Positions 18,501 to 26,474 of a stretch of 64,000 nucleotides of DNA are shown here, piece by piece. The stretch spans positions 124,001 through 188,000 of the forward strand of contig CALELS010000015.1 in NCBI GenBank assembly GCA_937902735.1. The letters are read 5' to 3'. Position 1 is the stretch's first letter, and each line of letters opens with the position of its first letter. The notes beneath the pieces were generated by a model. The model had not been told where the DNA came from, made no database searches, and worked only from the letters and a program-made list of their open reading frames with translations. This DNA is from an uncultured Caryophanales bacterium (GTDB lineage: Bacteria > Bacillota_I > Bacilli_A > RFN20 > CAG-826). The position numbers and the translations under genes were made by a program.

Positions 18501-18608
18501 GGATATGTAACAATAGATGGTTCTTTCTTAATCTATGATCAAGAAGGAAAAGATGTTTCCTATCTTTATTATTTTGAGGATACAGAAGTTGAATTCTATG
18601 TAAGTTAA
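15534..18608 (+). CDS. Membrane-anchored extracellular protein with two transglutaminase-like domains
   Basis: A 1,024-residue protein with one N-terminal helix (about 15-45) and the rest outside. Residues about 55-125 resemble an InlB B-repeat-like module (ATFMVEDSVYETTTYRRGD...FIGWDYTG). A short helical repeat region (NLSLEDLMN twice) follows. The first transglutaminase-like domain (about 330-470) keeps H444 and D460 but has D402 where the catalytic Cys belongs. The second (about 690-800) has the full triad C730, H773 and D789 in GEGICNNFAS, DAHAWVEVY and TVDSTG. A Gly/Ser linker follows, then two modules (ending DVSDEYEV and DVSYLYYF) like those of the next gene product. It may crosslink or cleave surface proteins. 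Substrate unknown. Confidence 0.85.
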   Translation: MAKGHVRKRHTKLFKGLTIGGSIFGIFNALLFTVILILDMIGVNVFLTSEVRTYTATFMVEDSVYETTTYRRGDLLTHPQIPTKPFDGEKNYIFIGWDYTGEGLPDVLPINMYYSFTAKAVFLPFGQLNLSLEDLMNMDVNTLIQLLQDLNIDWEQFMNMFNLSLEDLMNLLQMNPVLTFYANRNSTVSYFRSTSYGDFNYSKKKFNVADKTLPNGIVSTLNPNQFTADRVSQIPTTALPDGFSYVNYEINYRTNKQPLPMPDCEMINPTHYGDTKTDAYVSRNVEQGETYFTEAIYAPAFRSVINLLKLGQFSSTAFAEDERNYRDYAHEHYTNVPNEYVSIVDDIINENGWYPNDSYYVDDIGKYVESQAEFCMLPDETGKIHKNSDPIIGMLESGKASDYDFNTLAVMIFRRLNIPARMVQGYLVPAVQVGYNTVTLLNQHYWCEIYIDGIGWMICDCTNGESLIGMNPYGGSYNNENNELVPTEEGGEESQPEYITGDLSGDVSTSGPGDKTDDINDVFTFTSQYQGTMYFRSYSYGEYDGEGHWSSEPDYVSFGANPLTFSYRVVNSLYKNTIVNINYLSKMNYGLSPVYSYPYSVLNYVDTADCYTTKNVKSGTTESYYATSIPLQHSILKKAVKKGKEIGYSQDYYDYAYNKYGPTKYNTAYNSYFNDIYSNYFDGQFEDDLALLIGIKDYFQNHYTYNISYEPYPEGVDPIISFLERGEGICNNFASATTMFYRFMGFPARFVTGYGANSQGNGKRNTVNTLDAHAWVEVYVKEIGWLTVDSTGFSDGHGDGSSYGSGFGGGGTDQFEGRGDKHIIEIDYTDCEAYGYSYISKSSFEKEYDNQPLPEGFVRLAYTYDELEEGHEFHVLGWDHELTGLEEPGQYAAKVLYEIVDEDGNDVSDEYEVKNTRFNLYINEIDMGDCNIQLQNSIQYTGTPFTFNDEYCLNNGIAFYWSFENQYKMDELGHYVVRFIPNPTTIESKGYVTIDGSFLIYDQEGKDVSYLYYFEDTEVEFYVS
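15916..16043 (+). repeat. Two exact 29-base repeats inside the transglutaminase gene
   Basis: 15916-15944 and 16015-16043 are identical and exactly 99 bases (33 codons) apart. Both encode the NLSLEDLMN core of a short amphipathic helical repeat. Confidence 0.85.
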
Positions 18609-18610
18609 TT

Positions 18611-21600
18611 ATGAAGTACCAAGAATATCGTAAAAAACTTATAAATCTTAGAAGACTTATCATAGGTGCTTCAATTGCTTCGGTGCCTATCTCTTTAATT
18701 ACTTTAGCAACAGTAGTAACAGTAAGTGTTTTGGCTGGTGTTAAAGGTAATATTACTGAAGTTAGCGCCACAGAAGTCAGCTATGTTTATGGTGAAGGCA
18801 TTACTATGAGCGGTTCAGCTTTCATGTCTGATGTTACTTTTGAATATAGTGAACATAATCAAAATACTTGGACCGAACAAACTCCTACATATGTAGGTAT
18901 TTATGATGTACGCGCTAGAAGTAATGGTTCAGCAGGAAACAAATATTCAGATATTCAAACTTTTGAAATTCTTCCTAAAGAAGTAAACGCTAAAATATCA
19001 TCTTCTACTAAAACCTATGGTGAAAAACTGGATATTAATATTGAAGGTTTAGTTAAGGGAGATTCCTTAAACAAAGATTATATAGTAGATTTATCTACAA
19101 CAAAATCACTCGAGGCCGATGCATCAATTAATAAAGATTCAGTGCATATCTTAAATAGTAAGGCTGAAGATGTAACTGCCTGTTACAAAATTAACTTCGA
19201 AGATAAACATGTTACTTTTGCAAAAAGACAAATTCGTCTCTCTTTTAATCAAGATGTTAATGAAACATATACTGGAGATGAATTCTATAATGATGAATAT
19301 ACATTAAGCGGATCACTTGCATATGACCAAAATATCCGAGTTCTTGATGGTATTTCAGTAAGTGAGATAGGTCATTATTCAAACAATCACTCAATTAAAG
19401 TATTCGATGGAGAAGATGATGTATCGGATTGTTATAACATTTCTATCACTAGAGAAAACTCAATTGATATTAATAAAATAACTCTTAGATTATCTTCTAA
19501 TTATTTAACAAAAGAATATGATGGCAAACCATTTAGCATTGATGAAGCGTCAGTTAATTATGATGAATCAAAACTTCTTAATGGACATCATATTGAAGTT
19601 ACATTTGATGAAGGAAATTTTGAAAATTACAAAGTAAGTGACTTTTCATCAACCGTCTATAACACTTTTGATTACGAAATTAAAAACGAACTTGGTGAAG
19701 ATGTTTCTGAATACTATTCTACCAGTGTTACTCATGGAACAATGAAAATTAATAAAAGAAATATTTCTGTTAAAGGAAGAGATATTTCCTATGATTACGA
19801 TCATAAAGAGCATGAATACACTGAATTTGATATTACAAGTGGTGAACTTGCAGAAAACGATACCATCCAAGTAACTGATAATTATGCTTTTGGTCCTGAT
19901 GTAGTAAGCAAGACTACTAATGTGCTAAATTACGCAATTTATAAAGATATTGGTGGAATAAGTGAAGATGTCACAGATTGCTATAACATTAATAAAGTTA
20001 ATGGAACAATTGAGATCAACCCAATTCAATTAGAAGTATATTTCCCTGCTAATCCTACTGTTACTTATGATGGCTATAGCCATGGTATCTATGATGTTAA
20101 TAATGTCCAAGTTAATGGACTACCTAGTGATTATTTTATCGATACTAGATTACCTAATTCTGAAGATAATATGGTTATTGCGGCAAACGTAAAAGCATAT
20201 AGTCTAGATAAAAGTAAACTCTACGTTGAGGTTTTCTATAACGATGTAGAAAATTCCACAATCTATAATGTTACTAGTAATTTTAGGATCAATTATTCAT
20301 TTGGTTCTATGTTAATAAATAAGAGAGATATAAATATAACCACTCAAAATTATTCAAAAACTTATGATGGCGAAAATATCTCAACTTCTTTAGGATTATT
20401 TAGTTGGCAAGCTGATAATCTTGCAGATTTCCACACATGTCAAGTCACTGAGATGAAAAATCCTGATAATTACCACGTTGTTGAGGATGCTTCACTTAAG
20501 TTAAGTTATACAATTGTCGATGCGAATTATCAAAATGTCACAAGCAATTATAATGTAAATATTATTGATGGAACATATTCAATTAATAAAAGAAATATTA
20601 CTGTTGAAGCAGAACCATATTATAAAGAATATGATGGAACAGGTGATTATAACATCATTTTATATGATGTTGATGGTGCGCTTGCCCCAACCGATACATT
20701 CTCTTTTAATCCAAAACGTTCGATTAATGAATATCGTCCAGGAACATATAACGTAGATTTAGATGACACTATCTTTAGAATCGTTCGTGGTGAAGAAGAT
20801 GTAACGGATCAATATAATATTTCATTCCTTAGTAATGCAACAGTTAATATATCTCAAAGGGAGGTAGACATTTATCAATATCGCGATTATTGCTATTATG
20901 ACATGCAAGCTCATGGAATTAATAACCCAGATGACTTTGGTATATGGGGAACGTTAGAAGATGATGTCTTAACAATTGATTCTTCATTTGATCTATATCA
21001 AATTAATGATTATCGATATGATGCGGTGAACTTTTCTTTTGATAATTATTTCCATCCTTTTGTTTATAACGAAGTTCGTGGAGATGTAACTGATTGTTAT
21101 TTCTTTAATTATTGTGATTATCAAATAAATGGAGATGAAAGGTACTATCCATTTAGAATATTACAAAAACGTATTATTGCTACAAGTAGTACTATTGAAA
21201 AGGAATTTGATAATAAATTATTTAACTTAGATCCAGGTCAAATTAGTTATTATTTGGAAGGTGGAGTTTCATTAGATGAAGGAGATATAATCTCCTTTGA
21301 AGTCACTACTCAAGGACCACTTCATGTTATGGATTCATTAGATCCAAATCTAAATGTTTTTTCATTCGATGTTGTTGTTAAGGATAAGAATAACAATGAT
21401 GTTACTGAGAAATACGCTATTGATAAAATATATGGATCTTTAACTATTAATAAACGTATAGTGAATGTTAAAACGCAAGAATATGTAAGAAAAGTTTACA
21501 ATGGTAAAACTATTGGCATTAATAGCGCAAAAATTGATGTTACAACTTCGTCTGCCATCTATTGTGATAAAACTTTACCTAAAAATCACCATATTTATGC

Positions 21601-22075
21601 ATCTCTTACAGGTGCTATGGAAGCATACATGATAGGTAATTACCACATGACATTTGAATTATCTTATGTCCAAATTATTGATGGAGTCTCTTATCCAGCA
21701 GATGAAAATGATACAGAAATGATTGATAATACTGAAACTCATTCAATCACCTATATTATTACTCAACGTAGTTTAAAAATTACAACCAAGTCCGCTAGAT
21801 TAACTTATTATCCTGATGATCCAATTGTTGCAACCGAACAAAGAACAGTTGAAGGATTAGCATCTACCGATAAAATCTACTTCAATGGAGAATTATATTC
21901 AAAAAATAAAAGAGACTATAATTCCATTGCAGATAAGACATTACCTGGAGTATATGAAAATGAAGTAGGAGAAATCTCTATTATTAGAACTGGTAATCAA
22001 GGCGAACAAACTGATGTAACCAGTTGTTATGATATAACAACTAAAATAGGAACAATTACTATTGTTGAAGCATAA
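18611..22075 (+). CDS. Large membrane-anchored surface protein with about ten MBG-like repeats
   Basis: A 1,154-residue protein. A single N-terminal helix (about 15-42) anchors it, and the rest is outside. About ten repeats of 85-110 residues follow. Each starts with a strand plus KTYDG- or KEYDG-like turn and closes with a DVT-x-x-Y-x-I segment, then GT-x-x-INKR (for example EDVTDCYNI, NDVTEKYAI, TDVTSCYDI). This is the style of MBG-type beta-sandwich modules of surface proteins. No C-terminal sorting signal is present. Two copies of the same module end the transglutaminase-like protein encoded two bases upstream. It is likely a scaffold or adhesin, possibly a transglutaminase substrate (inference). 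Confidence 0.8.
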   Translation: MKYQEYRKKLINLRRLIIGASIASVPISLITLATVVTVSVLAGVKGNITEVSATEVSYVYGEGITMSGSAFMSDVTFEYSEHNQNTWTEQTPTYVGIYDVRARSNGSAGNKYSDIQTFEILPKEVNAKISSSTKTYGEKLDINIEGLVKGDSLNKDYIVDLSTTKSLEADASINKDSVHILNSKAEDVTACYKINFEDKHVTFAKRQIRLSFNQDVNETYTGDEFYNDEYTLSGSLAYDQNIRVLDGISVSEIGHYSNNHSIKVFDGEDDVSDCYNISITRENSIDINKITLRLSSNYLTKEYDGKPFSIDEASVNYDESKLLNGHHIEVTFDEGNFENYKVSDFSSTVYNTFDYEIKNELGEDVSEYYSTSVTHGTMKINKRNISVKGRDISYDYDHKEHEYTEFDITSGELAENDTIQVTDNYAFGPDVVSKTTNVLNYAIYKDIGGISEDVTDCYNINKVNGTIEINPIQLEVYFPANPTVTYDGYSHGIYDVNNVQVNGLPSDYFIDTRLPNSEDNMVIAANVKAYSLDKSKLYVEVFYNDVENSTIYNVTSNFRINYSFGSMLINKRDINITTQNYSKTYDGENISTSLGLFSWQADNLADFHTCQVTEMKNPDNYHVVEDASLKLSYTIVDANYQNVTSNYNVNIIDGTYSINKRNITVEAEPYYKEYDGTGDYNIILYDVDGALAPTDTFSFNPKRSINEYRPGTYNVDLDDTIFRIVRGEEDVTDQYNISFLSNATVNISQREVDIYQYRDYCYYDMQAHGINNPDDFGIWGTLEDDVLTIDSSFDLYQINDYRYDAVNFSFDNYFHPFVYNEVRGDVTDCYFFNYCDYQINGDERYYPFRILQKRIIATSSTIEKEFDNKLFNLDPGQISYYLEGGVSLDEGDIISFEVTTQGPLHVMDSLDPNLNVFSFDVVVKDKNNNDVTEKYAIDKIYGSLTINKRIVNVKTQEYVRKVYNGKTIGINSAKIDVTTSSAIYCDKTLPKNHHIYASLTGAMEAYMIGNYHMTFELSYVQIIDGVSYPADENDTEMIDNTETHSITYIITQRSLKITTKSARLTYYPDDPIVATEQRTVEGLASTDKIYFNGELYSKNKRDYNSIADKTLPGVYENEVGEISIIRTGNQGEQTDVTSCYDITTKIGTITIVEA

Positions 22076-22095
22076 ATAAAAAAGGAGAGACAAAT

Positions 22096-22671
22096 ATGAA
22101 AAAATATCGTTGTCCAAAATGTGGTGAAACATATGAAGGCGAATTAGAAAAATGCCCTAAATGTCAAACCACAATGCATTATCGTAAAAAGATTGAAGAG
22201 AAAAGTGAAGACGAAGCTAAAATCGTTGAACGATTTAACTTTGATGATCCAGATGTAGTAAAACATCCAGATAAAGTCCCAGAAACCATTTTAATTGAAG
22301 ATGAGATGGATGATGAGGAATTTAAGAAAGCATCAAAACAACAATATAGTGATGGTATAGTCCCTAATGGAGAATCATTCTTCGATGGAACATTCTTTGG
22401 CTTACTAGGAATGATTATCTTAGTGGGATTAATCACTACATTCTCGCTTGGAATCGCAGTTCCATGGGCTGTTTGTCTATTTTATAGTTGGGAAGCAAAA
22501 CATACTTATGTCCAAGGTCATCGTCTTAAATTTGATGGTAAAGGTTCTCAACTAATTGGGAGATGGCTTCTTTGGATGCTTTTAACTATATTAACAGTTG
22601 GTATTTTCTCCCTTTGGATTCCAATTTTCTTTAAGAAATGGAAAGCAAGGCATATAATGTTTGCAGATTAA
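22096..22671 (+). CDS. Zinc-ribbon membrane protein with DUF898-like domain
   Basis: A 191-residue protein. An N-terminal zinc ribbon has C6, C9, C20 and C23 (CPKCGE and CPKCQ). A linker carries FDD...VKHPDKV (55-61) followed by an acidic segment. Residues about 95-190 hold two or more membrane helices with GSFFDGTFFGLLGM, HTYVQGHRLKFDGKGSQLIGRWL and TVGIFSLWIPIF, a pattern like the DUF898/YjgN family. It shares the VKHPDKV element with the tail-anchored protein at 8992-9651. A good AAAGGAGAGA ribosome binding site precedes the ATG. Function unknown. Confidence 0.78.
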   Translation: MKKYRCPKCGETYEGELEKCPKCQTTMHYRKKIEEKSEDEAKIVERFNFDDPDVVKHPDKVPETILIEDEMDDEEFKKASKQQYSDGIVPNGESFFDGTFFGLLGMIILVGLITTFSLGIAVPWAVCLFYSWEAKHTYVQGHRLKFDGKGSQLIGRWLLWMLLTILTVGIFSLWIPIFFKKWKARHIMFAD

Positions 22672-22694
22672 GATTTTGAAAGGAACTTAATAAT

Positions 22695-23453
22695 ATGAAA
22701 AAGAGTTTATTATTTGTAAGTGCTATTCTTTCAGCTTCGTTACTCGCTGGATGTGATTTAACTAGCCTCTATAATAGAGCTGAAGATGACTATAACAATA
22801 TTGATCATATGACTGAAACCGAGATTGTTTCAGAATCAATTCACTTTGCTAAATTTGCGACATTATTCTTAGACGTAGATGAAGAATATGACTTCAGTGA
22901 ATATATGACATTTGAAGCAGAATCAGGATGGAAAGTCGCTGATTATCAAATCAAATCACTCGACGAAGAAGTCTTAGAATTTAATAACGGATATATCAAA
23001 GGCCTTAAAGAGGGATTTACATATCTTGAAGTTACAGGTCCTGGTATTGAAGGAAAACATCGTCAAAGAGTTTATGTTGGCTCAATTGCGGGTGAATATG
23101 TTTCAAGTCAATTCCCAGTTGATGTAAAAATTGAATTAGAAGAAGAAAATCATACATTCATATATTCAGTTACATCTGGTGTATACCATGGTGAAGATAT
23201 TGAAGCAGAAGAACGTGATGGAACATGGACTCGTGAAGGTGTTGTCTTCTTATGTATGGACTTTGGTGAAACTAGACCAACAAATATTGATTCGCTTGAA
23301 CAATTAGCAAATGGTATCCCAGGAGTCGATGTCAGTGAATATAGAACTAACGGATTTGGTTTCTTAACATATGAAGAAAATGTTGGTTTACAAGTTAAAG
23401 TAAACTTCCGCGATAATGTTGTTACATTAACCAACTCTGCTAAAAAGTTCTAA
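22695..23453 (+). CDS. Lipoprotein, last gene of the eleven-gene operon
   Basis: A 252-residue lipoprotein with lipobox LAGC (C20). A Tyr/Asn/Asp-rich linker leads to an Ig-like segment (EYDFSEYMTFEAESGWKVADYQI...GFTYLEVTGPGIEGK, about 65-130). A second domain of about 110 residues (FPVDVKIELEEENHTFIYSVTSG to the end) resembles small lipoprotein beta-barrels, but I do not recognise it. It sits 23 bases after the zinc-ribbon gene and is followed by a terminator, so it closes the operon. It may face the transglutaminase and MBG proteins on the outer surface. Confidence 0.78.
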   Translation: MKKSLLFVSAILSASLLAGCDLTSLYNRAEDDYNNIDHMTETEIVSESIHFAKFATLFLDVDEEYDFSEYMTFEAESGWKVADYQIKSLDEEVLEFNNGYIKGLKEGFTYLEVTGPGIEGKHRQRVYVGSIAGEYVSSQFPVDVKIELEEENHTFIYSVTSGVYHGEDIEAEERDGTWTREGVVFLCMDFGETRPTNIDSLEQLANGIPGVDVSEYRTNGFGFLTYEENVGLQVKVNFRDNVVTLTNSAKKF

Positions 23454-23472
23454 TAAATAAAATAATAAGGAT

Positions 23473-23507
23473 GATCACCATTAGAAATAGTGGTGATCTT
23501 TCTTTCT
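23473..23507 (+). terminator. Terminator closing the eleven-gene operon
   Basis: A 10-bp stem (23473-23482 with 23489-23498, one wobble), a 6-base loop, then TTTCTTTCT. Confidence 0.88.
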
Positions 23508-23569
23508 AAATTGTGATTTTTGATAAGTCCAAACTTTCATTTTTAAGTATTATTGTGTTTAATAAATAC

Positions 23570-24769
23570 ATGGCTAAAGAGACTAAAGTATATAAAGGAC
23601 TAGCATATCACTTCATTAAATTCTTACTTCGTTTAGTGTCTCCTTTTGTCTTTGGTTATACAACGAAATCAAAATACAAAATTAAAAAAGGTGAATCAGT
23701 TGTAGTTATTTCAAATCATCAAACTGATTTTGATGCTATCTTGATGCATCTTTCATTCAATAAGATTTTAAGAACACTTACTACTGACAATGTATTTAAA
23801 AAAGGTATTGGTGGTCATTTTGTTAAACGCTTTGGTTGTTTCCCAAAAAGAAAAGGTGCAATGGACCTTAAATCTAACATGGATATGATGAGACTTGTTA
23901 GAAAGAAAGAATCGTTAATTATCTTCCCAGAAGGAAATAGATCATATGCTGAATTTCAATATTATGTAAATGAAGGATTTGGCAAAATCTTAAAAATCTT
24001 AAAAACCACAATTATCATTTTTACTTTCCATGGTGGTACTGGAAGATATCCTCGTTTTGCTAAAAAACCACGCAGAGGTAAGTTCTATGGTGAAATAACT
24101 CGCATTATGCCATATGAAGAATATAAAGATATTCCTGATGAAGAATTAACTAAACTCATTATGGATTCAATTAAAGTATATGATTCAGAGTCAGGTGAAT
24201 TATATAAATATAAAGCTAGAGCAGAATTTTTAGAAAGAGAATTATTTGTATGCCCAAAATGTGGTAAACATTCTCATTTAATATCTAAAGGACACAACAT
24301 TGTTTGTGAAGAATGTGGCTTTGAAGCAACATTTAATGAAAATCTATCATTCTCAAGTGAAGATCCGTCATTTAAATTTGAAAAGATGCTCGATTGGTAT
24401 AACTATCAAATTAGATATGTTAGAGATATGAAGATAGAAAAAGGCGAATTAATCTTTAAAGATTCTAATATTGTTTTAAAAACCACTAATCCATATGAAA
24501 AATCAAGACTTCTTTATGAAGGCGATATGAAATTATATGAAGATAAATTAGTATTTGGCGATATTACCTATGATATTCATGATATCTCAGTATCATCTCC
24601 ACTTAGTGGGAAGAAACTCTTATTTACAATTGGAGATGATGAATTCGTAGTAGTGGGACATGACCGTTTTAATCCATTAAAATATATTCTTATGTTTAAT
24701 AAATTAGATACAAAGATGAAACTAAATAATTTAGATAATTATTTTAGACTCGAGGAGCAACACGAATGA
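23570..24769 (+). CDS. plsC: 1-acyl-glycerol-3-phosphate acyltransferase-like protein with C-terminal zinc ribbon
   Basis: A 399-residue protein. The PlsC-type acyltransferase domain covers about residues 15-200. It has the catalytic HxxxxD in SNHQTDFDA and the substrate motif FPEGNRS. In this family it acylates lysophosphatidate on the inner membrane face. The C-terminal extension begins with a zinc ribbon (C228, C231, C246, C249) and a further roughly 120-residue domain of unknown role. ATG 23570 was chosen over the GTG at 23513 because the family N-terminus starts near here; neither has a clear ribosome binding site. The gene overlaps the transporter gene by 4 bases. Confidence 0.85.
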   Translation: MAKETKVYKGLAYHFIKFLLRLVSPFVFGYTTKSKYKIKKGESVVVISNHQTDFDAILMHLSFNKILRTLTTDNVFKKGIGGHFVKRFGCFPKRKGAMDLKSNMDMMRLVRKKESLIIFPEGNRSYAEFQYYVNEGFGKILKILKTTIIIFTFHGGTGRYPRFAKKPRRGKFYGEITRIMPYEEYKDIPDEELTKLIMDSIKVYDSESGELYKYKARAEFLERELFVCPKCGKHSHLISKGHNIVCEECGFEATFNENLSFSSEDPSFKFEKMLDWYNYQIRYVRDMKIEKGELIFKDSNIVLKTTNPYEKSRLLYEGDMKLYEDKLVFGDITYDIHDISVSSPLSGKKLLFTIGDDEFVVVGHDRFNPLKYILMFNKLDTKMKLNNLDNYFRLEEQHE

Positions 24770-26229
24770 TATTCTTTGAACAAGCTGTTGAACCGGTTAT
24801 TAATAACAACTGGTCATTTGATTTAACTCAATTCGATACTGTTTGGAAATTATTAGTCCAAATCGCTCTTCTTTTAATGTGTCTTCTTGTTGGTAATATG
24901 CTAAGAAGACTTATTCCTTTCTTAAGAAAAGGTAATATTCCAAGTGCTCTTATAGGTGGTTTATTGCTCTTTTTAATAAATCTTGGCTTAGAAGCTCTTA
25001 ATGTTCATATTCTTGATAAAAGAATCATGCAAATAATAACCTATCATGCTTTAGCAATTGGATTTATTGCAATGTCTTTAAAGATTGCTAAGAAATCTAA
25101 TAATAAGAAAACATTCTTAGCATCAGTCCAAAATGGTGCACTAACTGGTGGAACATATATGTTACAAGCAATTGTTGGCCTACTTGTTTCATTAATATTC
25201 TTCTGGTTAGGTAGTGGTCTATTTTTTGATGCAGGTGTTCTTCTTCCGCTAGGATTTGGTCAAGGACCAGGAAACGCTCTTACATGGGATATTAATTTTA
25301 CTAATATGGACACCAATACTTTTAATGGTCAAGGTAGTGTAGGTTTAACTATTGCATCTATTGGCTTTATTGTTGCCTCTATCGTTGGTGTTACTTATAT
25401 CAATATCTTTAAAGCAAAGAAACAAATCGTTCCTAAAGAAAAAGTAATGGTAAGAAATGTTTCTGAATTCGTTGATGAAAATGAAATTGAAGATAGTGAT
25501 TCCGTGGATAAAACCACAATTCAAATTGCATTTGTTGCAGTTGGCTATGCAATAAGCTTTGGAATAATGGTTTTCTTCTCCTATCTCACTAAATGGACAA
25601 ATATTGGATTATTTAATTCTGTAGCATGGGGATTTAACTTTATTTGGGGCGTTATCTCTGCAACTATTGTTAAAGCTATTGTTCAATTCTTATATAAAAA
25701 GAAAATAATTAAACATAAATATATTAATAATTACCAAATGGACCGTATTTCAGGCTTTGCTTTCGATATGATGATTGTTGCAGGTGTTGCATCAATTGAT
25801 ATTAATGTTGTTAAAGATTATACCTGGTTTATTGTTGCTGTATGTATTGTTGGTAGTGTTGCAACACTCTTCTATATTAGAATCATCACTAAACTATGTT
25901 TCAAAGACTATCAACACGAAGCTTTCTTAACGAACTTTGGTGCACTTACAGGAACAGCATCAAATGGAATGATATTCCTTCGTGAAATTGATCCAAACTA
26001 CGAAACTCCAATGAATAACGTCTATATCATTTCTCAATTCCCAGCGATGGTATTTGTTGCTCCACTTTTATTGCTTCTTAATTTCAGCGCAAAATCCGCT
26101 TTGAATTGCTATATAGCCTTAGGCATATTCGTTTTATTATTTATCGGATATACAACATTTTTGGTGTTAAGCGCTGTCTTAAAGTTTAAGAAAAAAGACA
26201 AAAGAGAAGAAACAACTAAAACTGAGTAA
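24766..26229 (+). CDS. GltS-like sodium/glutamate symporter family protein
   Basis: A 487-residue membrane protein with about ten or more hydrophobic helices. The N-terminal block LVGNMLRRLIPFLRKGNIPSALIGGLL and the loop LPLGFGQGPGNALTW are characteristic of the GltS/ESS family of Na+-coupled glutamate transporters. A charged cytoplasmic loop (about 220-250) divides the two halves, and the second half has NFGALTGTASNGMIFL. It is longer than typical GltS (about 400 residues). Substrate is not certain. The start overlaps the end of the acyltransferase gene, with GGAG just upstream. Confidence 0.8.
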   Translation: MIFFEQAVEPVINNNWSFDLTQFDTVWKLLVQIALLLMCLLVGNMLRRLIPFLRKGNIPSALIGGLLLFLINLGLEALNVHILDKRIMQIITYHALAIGFIAMSLKIAKKSNNKKTFLASVQNGALTGGTYMLQAIVGLLVSLIFFWLGSGLFFDAGVLLPLGFGQGPGNALTWDINFTNMDTNTFNGQGSVGLTIASIGFIVASIVGVTYINIFKAKKQIVPKEKVMVRNVSEFVDENEIEDSDSVDKTTIQIAFVAVGYAISFGIMVFFSYLTKWTNIGLFNSVAWGFNFIWGVISATIVKAIVQFLYKKKIIKHKYINNYQMDRISGFAFDMMIVAGVASIDINVVKDYTWFIVAVCIVGSVATLFYIRIITKLCFKDYQHEAFLTNFGALTGTASNGMIFLREIDPNYETPMNNVYIISQFPAMVFVAPLLLLLNFSAKSALNCYIALGIFVLLFIGYTTFLVLSAVLKFKKKDKREETTKTE

Positions 26230-26230
26230 T

Positions 26231-26262
26231 GCAACGAAAGTTGTGTTATTGTTGCCTTTTGT
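26231..26262 (+). terminator. Possible weak terminator after the GltS-like gene
   Basis: GCAAC (26231-26235) can pair with GTTGC (26251-26255), followed by CTTTTGTT. A smaller GAAA-loop hairpin competes. The stem is only 5 bp, so it is weak. Confidence 0.35.
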
Positions 26263-26271
26263 TAACTCTTT

Positions 26272-26287
26272 AGAAAACGCTTTCAAT
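26272..26287. promoter_or_regulatory. cre-like site (catabolite control)
   Basis: Read on the minus strand, the site contains TGAAAGCGTTTTC, which fits the Bacillus CcpA operator consensus very closely. It lies about 100 bases upstream of the promoter of the acidic repeat lipoprotein and just after the GltS-like gene. Whether CcpA exists here cannot be seen. Confidence 0.5.
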
Positions 26288-26388
26288 ATCTTACATAAAA
26301 ACTAAAAATATTTTTAAAAAGTTTCGATTCTATCGATTCTTTTTTATGAAAATCTTTTCTTTTAGGCAAATAGACCACTTTATTTCAT

Positions 26389-26417
26389 GTTGTGGACATA
26401 TAGAGATATCTCTATTA
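26389..26417 (+). promoter_or_regulatory. Promoter with a 16-bp perfect palindrome in its spacer
   Basis: TTGTGG (26389-26394), a 17-base spacer and TATTAT (26412-26417). The spacer and -10 edge contain ATAGAGATATCTCTAT (26399-26414), a perfect 16-bp palindrome positioned to block polymerase. In the leader, GTTAAC occurs twice (26437-26442 and 26449-26454), 12 bases apart. Confidence 0.55.
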
Positions 26418-26474
26418 TTATGTGCAAAATTAAATTAGTTAACTCAATAGTTAACGGAAAGGGGTATAAAACCT

